NCBI GenBank assembly: GCA_031281635.1
Contig: JAITFC010000065.1
Span: 1-18,280 of the forward strand
DNA from: Puniceicoccales bacterium
Lineage (GTDB): Bacteria > Verrucomicrobiota > Verrucomicrobiia > Opitutales > JAIRLM01
Reading direction: 5' to 3'
Length of the DNA: 18,280 nt
Of this stretch, positions 13,823 through 18,280 are shown one piece after another; position 1 is the stretch's first letter; each line of letters starts with the position of its first letter. Under the pieces are notes generated by a model. The model did not search any database. It was not told the origin of the DNA and saw nothing but the letters and a program-made list of their open reading frames with translations. The position numbers and the translations under genes were made by a program.

Positions 13823-15190
13823 TCATCCGATAATCTTCCCGGCGAGGGATAGCATTTGTCCGTTGCGGAAGATTGAGATTTGTCCGCTACTCTGGGAGAT
13901 GACGACGGCTAGGCAATCGTGGGCCTTTGTGAATGCGGCTGCGGCCATGTGTCGCGTCCCCAATCCTCCTTGAAGCACGATGCGATGCTCGTCGGGTACA
14001 TGCACCATGACACCGGCCGCCTCCATGATGCCATCGCCATCCACAACAAATGCGCCATCCAGCGCGGCAAATTCCTTAATGGTTTCGTCCATGAACGGGT
14101 TAAGCATGTTACGTTCTTCTCTTGGATAACCTTGGAAAGGATTGAGCACGAGCGGACGGTAGTAATTTTTCAGGCGTTCGTGCTGGCCCACAATGAACAT
14201 CGATCCAACCGGGTGTCCCTCGCGGCCTTCCAGGGCGATTTCGTGGGCAATGGCGATAACTCTTTCGAATACTTCCGGCTTCACATTTTTAGGAATGAGA
14301 CCGTGCCGCGCGCTCAAAAGTGCGCGATATTCCTCGGCAACATTTACGACGAGCAGACAATCGAGGCGGTTGCTCCCCTTCATTCCTCCGATGCAGCAAA
14401 CTTTTTCTGACATGTGCAGAATGTCGCGGCTCAGGGCAAGTAGGATGGCGCTGCGCAGTTGTACGAGGCGGTAATTTGCGTAGCTGGAGACTGTTAGGAT
14501 GTGATCGGCGTCGACATCGGGCGGCAGAGTTTCCCGGGGAATCGCCGTAATCAATACGCGCTTCATGCCGCTTGGACAGCTGGAAAAAACTCCCCAGTCG
14601 CTGACCGCATCGGCAAAAATAAATGTGCAGGTGCAGCCGGACGCAACGGCAAGGCGAAAGGATTCCCGGAGAAAGGTTCGCAATTCATGAAAATGCGACG
14701 GTCTTGCGATAGTTGTGGAAAAATTACAGTCAAACAGTGAGATAATAGCGTCGTACAGCTTGTCCAGCGAGAGATTGCCATCGATAATTTTCGGATCCGC
14801 ACAATCGCGCAGAATGTGCATAATGCCGTTGAGTAGAGACAGATGACTCTCGCAATTTTCTCCGAACAGTACGAGCACAAGCAAGCGCACATTGCCATAT
14901 TCCGGTCGACCATTCACATACAAACCGCCGGGGCAGCGGCCAACGGCGATGACATAGGAAGGACGACGCATGGGGATCCGCATGTTGGGAACGGCAATGC
15001 CATTCCCGAGACACGTTGACATAATGTTCTCTCGCGCAAGCAATGTGCGCAATGTGGCATCTTTGGAAATTTTCAAATGTGACGGGAATACATCCAGCAA
15101 TTCACCAAGTGCTCCCTCCAATGTGCTGGACTTGAGGGTGATGAGGCGACTCCGAACAAACGTACCACGAAACAACATCGTTGCTAACAT
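13823..15190 (-). CDS. Cyclic-di-AMP synthase: EIIA-like, PK-like and DAC domain fusion
   Basis: The 455-residue soluble protein has three parts. Residues 1-155 resemble a PTS EIIA (fructose/Ntr type) domain, but the phospho-His motif GxAxPH reads GIAVPNMR, with Asn69 in place of His. Residues about 165-300 resemble the Rossmann-like PK domain of DacZ-type synthases (SSYANYRLVQLRSAILLAL). Residues 305-455 are the DAC/DisA_N domain: REGHPVGSMFIVGQHE, LVLNPFQGYP, the DGA motif (378-380) and GTRHMAAAA (411-419). The DAC domain condenses two ATP into c-di-AMP. The RHR motif of DisA/CdaA reads RHM here, which I recall for DacZ-type enzymes. There are no membrane segments, unlike CdaA. The EIIA-like part probably acts as a non-phosphorylated sensor. 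A TTGACA lies upstream at 15211-15216, without a clear -10. Confidence 0.85.
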   Translation of the reverse strand: MLATMLFRGTFVRSRLITLKSSTLEGALGELLDVFPSHLKISKDATLRTLLARENIMSTCLGNGIAVPNMRIPMRRPSYVIAVGRCPGGLYVNGRPEYGNVRLLVLVLFGENCESHLSLLNGIMHILRDCADPKIIDGNLSLDKLYDAIISLFDCNFSTTIARPSHFHELRTFLRESFRLAVASGCTCTFIFADAVSDWGVFSSCPSGMKRVLITAIPRETLPPDVDADHILTVSSYANYRLVQLRSAILLALSRDILHMSEKVCCIGGMKGSNRLDCLLVVNVAEEYRALLSARHGLIPKNVKPEVFERVIAIAHEIALEGREGHPVGSMFIVGQHERLKNYYRPLVLNPFQGYPREERNMLNPFMDETIKEFAALDGAFVVDGDGIMEAAGVMVHVPDEHRIVLQGGLGTRHMAAAAFTKAHDCLAVVISQSSGQISIFRNGQMLSLAGKIIG

Positions 15191-15307
15191 GGTGAATAAT
15201 TGTGGGGAAATGTCAATGCAATGTGCCAGTAAATGTGTGAAATTTTGTTATTTTTTAGCATTGCCGTAAAGGTGATTCAGAACTGTGCGGTCGCATCATC
15301 GTCTAAC

Positions 15308-16633
15308 TCACACGCCATCTGGCTCGACGTCCGGCGGCGGTGGCGGCGGGGCAGCCGGATCCAATCCCTGGCGCGCCAGTTGTGCGCGCTCTTCTGCGGC
15401 TGCGCGAGCATCTTCTTCCAGACGCTCCCCCCAGATGCCTAATAGGCCATAGAATAACATAATTTCGCAGGGGAAGTTATGAATGTTCATTTGATTGAGT
15501 CTTACTTCTATCCCGCGATCTGTTTCATTTTGTTGGAGAAATATTGCCCGCCAGGTGTAAAGGTAAAAAAAAGCCTGCAAGGCAGTTGCGTCCGTTGGCA
15601 GCGCAAGTATGACAATATTTTCAATGCAGTGCGTGCGGTACACATGGGCATGTAGCGGATCGGATACCCAATCGCCTCCTACGGATATCTGCATGTGATA
15701 CCTTTCATTGGGCCCACCAAACGGTCTTTCTATAAAATTTTCCATCACCCCCCTGCCGAGCCCCAGGGCGTTAAATCCCAAGCTTGAATACCCATATTTC
15801 CTTCCAAGGGCAGCCGCGAGCATGCCACCCATGGATATTCCGGCGAAAACGGGAACTATCTTTATGGTGTGCGTTGGATCGGCGTTGTATGCGTCAATTT
15901 GCCGTTGCACGCCCATATAAAATCGCTCTGCCGCAAGTAAGTTTGGCGGAACTCCATTGCATAAATTTACGAAGCAATTTGCCAGTGATGGAGGTGTATG
16001 AGCTCCACCAAAGTAGATTGCCAGTGGCTGCACCAGTTGGCCAGATGGGAACGGATTCGCCAAACCGTTTATCCTTGCGTCATCAGATTCGCATACAGTT
16101 GGGAGGAGCATGGCACATCCGAGGCGATCTTCTCCGTCCATCCAGGTTCGCGTAGGGATTTTATTACACCAATCGACTCCGTGTGCTTCGAAGCGGTCTT
16201 GTATCATTTCTGTGTCAAATCCATCGCTAAGAGCATGCCGGAAATTGTTGACGATGGCGGCCATGGTCGGATTTTGAAAGCTTGCCGGGAGTGTGAACTC
16301 TCCGCCTGTCGGCGGATGACATCTACGAATCGGTGAAGAGATTGCACGAGCCTGTTCTTTTTCCGCTTCGTTATACGCGGACCAGCAATTGAATAGCGCA
16401 GCGACAACCTTGCAATATAAATCCCGTATGTATTGCGCTCTGTCAGCTGTCGTCACAATCCGTATGATTGGAGTGCCTATGCTGACAAACAAAAGTGAGA
16501 CAAAGCCAATGAGCGGAGACAAAGTTACCGCCACGACAGTACATGTGACGGCAACCATTTTCCCACCACTTCCCCCCTGTGGCGGAGGAACGTATACGGC
16601 TTCCCTGACCACAAATGTGGCTGCCCCAACCAT
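15308..16633 (-). CDS. Lipase-like alpha/beta hydrolase with N-terminal membrane hairpin and polyproline tail (candidate effector)
   Basis: The protein has 441 residues. Residues 26-60 are a two-lobed hydrophobic segment broken by a Pro at 40, Inc-like. The hydrolase core has the nucleophile elbow GISMGG (Ser267) followed by MLAAALGRKYG and FNALGLGRG. This is the pattern I know from lipase class 3-like phospholipases (G-x-S-x-G, then a GFNALGLG strand). D321 or D325 (GGDWVSD) and H385 (MNIHNF) are plausible triad partners. The tail is charged (EEDARAAAEERAQ) and ends in a Pro-rich run (six consecutive Pro at 429-434). A lipase or phospholipase acting on membranes is inferred, and host membrane is a possibility. 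It is preceded by a promoter only 8 nt from the ATG. The gene lies 117 nt upstream of the DAC gene. Confidence 0.75.
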   Translation of the reverse strand: MVGAATFVVREAVYVPPPQGGSGGKMVAVTCTVVAVTLSPLIGFVSLLFVSIGTPIIRIVTTADRAQYIRDLYCKVVAALFNCWSAYNEAEKEQARAISSPIRRCHPPTGGEFTLPASFQNPTMAAIVNNFRHALSDGFDTEMIQDRFEAHGVDWCNKIPTRTWMDGEDRLGCAMLLPTVCESDDARINGLANPFPSGQLVQPLAIYFGGAHTPPSLANCFVNLCNGVPPNLLAAERFYMGVQRQIDAYNADPTHTIKIVPVFAGISMGGMLAAALGRKYGYSSLGFNALGLGRGVMENFIERPFGGPNERYHMQISVGGDWVSDPLHAHVYRTHCIENIVILALPTDATALQAFFYLYTWRAIFLQQNETDRGIEVRLNQMNIHNFPCEIMLFYGLLGIWGERLEEDARAAAEERAQLARQGLDPAAPPPPPPDVEPDGV

Positions 16634-16641
16634 CGGAGGGG

Positions 16642-16670
16642 ATTATCCTTTTATTTCATTCTATTGTCAA
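16642..16670 (-). promoter_or_regulatory. Consensus promoter implying a leaderless lipase mRNA
   Basis: On the minus strand TTGACA (16665-16670, perfect), a 17-nt spacer and GATAAT (16642-16647, 5 of 6), then only CCCCTCCG before the ATG at 16633. Transcription should begin 6-8 nt after the -10, that is at the start codon, so no ribosome site could be present. It is the best-matching promoter with optimal spacing in the window. Confidence 0.6.
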
Positions 16671-16823
16671 GTTTTCGTTAGGACAACACATGAGAAAAAC
16701 ACCAAAAAAGCAGTGCTAAAATGCCTTTGCAGAGGTGTTTGCATTAGACCAATTGCGAAATTCAAGAAAATCGACCAAAAAGCAGCCTAGATGCCAAATT
16801 TCAAGAATTTTGCAACGGGTCTA

Positions 16824-18173
16824 TTACTCATCAAACAATCTAGACAATTGCGCTATGGATCCAGTTGTTTGCATTTGCGACAGCATCTTCTTGCCCTGCG
16901 GCGTTTTGAGTTTTTTCATGGCTTTTTTCATGGATTCAAAGTGCTTCAGTAGGTGATTCACATCTTTTAATTGCACTCCGGAGCCACGTGCGATGCGCAA
17001 TTTGCGACTTCCTGCGATGATCTGCGGACGACGCCTTTCTTCCATCGTCATTGCGCGAATAATAGCCTTACTTTGGTCCATTAGTGATAACTCTTTCGGC
17101 GAGATTGTCGCATTGCTCATCCCTGGTAGCATTGTCATGATATTTCCGATTGGGCCCATTTTTCCAATTTGTTCCAGCTGCGAGAGATAGTCGTCGAAAT
17201 CGAATTCCGCTTTTTTGAATCGCTTCGAAAGACGTGCCGCTTCCTCCCTGTCGACGCGTTCGTGGGCTCTCTCCACCAGGGACACCACATCGCCCATCCC
17301 TAAAATGCGCTGCACCATGCCGTCCGGACGAAAAATATCCCAGTCGTCGGCGGTTTCACCGAGGCCAACAAATTTGACGGACACGCCGGTGGAATGTTTC
17401 ATGGACAAAGCTGCTCCTCCGCGGGCATCGCCGTCCAATTTTGTCAGTGCGACGCCGGTTAAAGAAACGGCTTCGTGGAATGTTTTTGCAACATTCACCG
17501 CCTCCTGTCCAAGGGCTGCATCGGCAACGAGCAGAACTTCTTGTGCACGGATTAATTTCTGCATCTCCACCAACTCATGGACAAGTGGTTCATCCACTTG
17601 CAGCCGGCCGGCGCTGTCAAAAATAATCGCGTTTGCTTTTATTTCCTCGCCGTAGTTCAGGGCACTTTTCGCAACGGCCATTGGAGAACGGGCTGTGCGG
17701 TCGACGAAGCATTGAATTCCTTCCGCCAGAGCCATCTGCTCCAATTGGTCCGCGGCAGCTGGACGTTGCAAATCGCAACCGACCAATAGGGGTGTATATT
17801 CCTTCCGTCGCAACCATTTGGCCAATTTAACGGCCGACGTAGTCTTTCCGGAGCCATTCAAACCCAACAACAGCACGCGCAGTGGCCGCTCTTCGCAAAA
17901 TTCCGTCTCCTCTCCCAGCAAATCCAGCATCGCATCGTGAATTATTTTGATGAGTTGCTGCCCGGGGGAAATGGAGCGCAACACTTTCTCTCCCATAGAT
18001 TTCTGCCGAATATCCTCGAGAAACGCACGGACAACCTCAAAGGACACATCAGCATCCAGAAATGCATCGCGTACTTCCTTCAACGACGCGGCGATATTCT
18101 TCTCGCTGATCGTATTCAACCCTCGCAACGACCGCACAGCATGTTGCAATTTCTCGGAAATCTTCTCAAACAC
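16824..18173 (-). CDS. ffh: Signal recognition particle protein Ffh
   Basis: Ffh binds 4.5S RNA and the signal sequences of nascent inner-membrane proteins and delivers ribosomes to FtsY. The 449-residue protein has the N domain (1-90) and then the G domain with P-loop GLNGSGKTT (104-112), CDLQRPAAADQL (133-144), DSAGR (186-190, usually DTAGR) and TKLDGDARGG (244-253). The M domain (about 300-449) contains the RNA-binding GSGVQLKDVNHLLKHF region and a Met/Lys-rich finger. The length is standard. The start is GTG 18173 (MFEKISEKL), the usual family N-terminus, with no strong ribosome site. The gap to the lipase gene is 190 nt, so the two are probably transcribed separately. Confidence 0.97.
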   Translation of the reverse strand: MFEKISEKLQHAVRSLRGLNTISEKNIAASLKEVRDAFLDADVSFEVVRAFLEDIRQKSMGEKVLRSISPGQQLIKIIHDAMLDLLGEETEFCEERPLRVLLLGLNGSGKTTSAVKLAKWLRRKEYTPLLVGCDLQRPAAADQLEQMALAEGIQCFVDRTARSPMAVAKSALNYGEEIKANAIIFDSAGRLQVDEPLVHELVEMQKLIRAQEVLLVADAALGQEAVNVAKTFHEAVSLTGVALTKLDGDARGGAALSMKHSTGVSVKFVGLGETADDWDIFRPDGMVQRILGMGDVVSLVERAHERVDREEAARLSKRFKKAEFDFDDYLSQLEQIGKMGPIGNIMTMLPGMSNATISPKELSLMDQSKAIIRAMTMEERRRPQIIAGSRKLRIARGSGVQLKDVNHLLKHFESMKKAMKKLKTPQGKKMLSQMQTTGSIAQLSRLFDE

Positions 18174-18235
18174 GCTCTGAGGAGAGCAAAACTTCCAACA
18201 AACGCAAATTGTTTTTTAAAATTTTTACATCCCCG

Positions 18236-18263
18236 TTGACAGGCACTCCAATCACCGTATGAT
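18236..18263 (+). promoter_or_regulatory. Strong rightward promoter at the window edge
   Basis: TTGACA at 18236-18241, a 16-nt spacer and TATGAT at 18258-18263 (5 of 6), pointing out of the window. It is divergent from ffh and probably serves a gene beginning just past 18280. No ribosome site or start codon is inside the window. Confidence 0.5.
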
Positions 18264-18280
18264 ATATTATAGAAGTTTCA

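Noticed and set aside
1..18280. CRISPR arrays, insertion sequences, toxin-antitoxin pairs or phage genes
   Set aside because: I saw no regularly spaced repeats, transposase or integrase motifs, terminal inverted repeats or small overlapping toxin-antitoxin gene pairs in either strand.

Overview
The window looks like a chromosomal segment of a host-associated bacterium of the PVC superphylum, most likely a Verrucomicrobiota/Opitutae (Puniceicoccales-type) symbiont or intracellular bacterium. This lineage call is an inference. It rests on the style of the housekeeping proteins (a long PPi-type phosphofructokinase, an Ffh variant, an IPT/TIG lipoprotein, and a fused EIIA-like/PK-like/DAC cyclic-di-AMP synthase). 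It also rests on several large proteins that look like effectors acting on eukaryotic targets. No secretion apparatus, mobile element, CRISPR array or rRNA gene is visible here.

Layout. 1-60: first copy of an unidentified repeated element. 238-3039 (+): large protein with an Inc-like membrane hairpin, a long Pro-rich linker and a C-terminal kinase-like domain resembling PI3/PI4 kinases. 3134-3916 (+): HExxH metallopeptidase resembling the M91 (NleD/HopH) effector family. 4148-4435 and 4641-5180 (+): two small membrane proteins with Inc-like hydrophobic hairpins, separated by the second copy of the repeated element and a strong palindrome. 5175-7801 (-): IPT/TIG lipoprotein plus MsbA-like ABC exporter, a translationally coupled pair. 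7985-8061 (+): tRNA-Val(UAC). 8304-9563 (+): PPi-dependent phosphofructokinase. 9591-11150 (-): pssA-truB operon. 11577-13778 (+): large protein ending in a Cys-based tyrosine phosphatase domain. 13823-15190 (-): EIIA-like/PK-like/DAC fusion. 15308-16633 (-): alpha/beta-hydrolase lipase with an N-terminal hydrophobic hairpin and a polyproline tail. 16824-18173 (-): ffh. At the right edge a promoter points out of the window.

How the genes fit together. The housekeeping genes cover glycolysis (pfp), phospholipid synthesis (pssA), tRNA modification (truB), membrane protein targeting (ffh), lipid or drug export (ABC) and second-messenger synthesis (DAC). Interleaved with them are a kinase-like protein, a tyrosine phosphatase, a metallopeptidase, a lipase and two Inc-like membrane proteins. 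A simple reading is a set of host-directed effectors that modify phosphorylation, proteins and lipids at a host membrane, dispersed as single genes rather than in an island. Three of these effector-like genes (238, 11577, 16633) have a -10-like box within about 5-11 nt of the ATG and no evident Shine-Dalgarno sequence, which suggests leaderless or near-leaderless mRNAs. The most notable single items are the kinase-like protein, the DAC fusion whose EIIA phospho-histidine is replaced by Asn, and the two-copy structured element.
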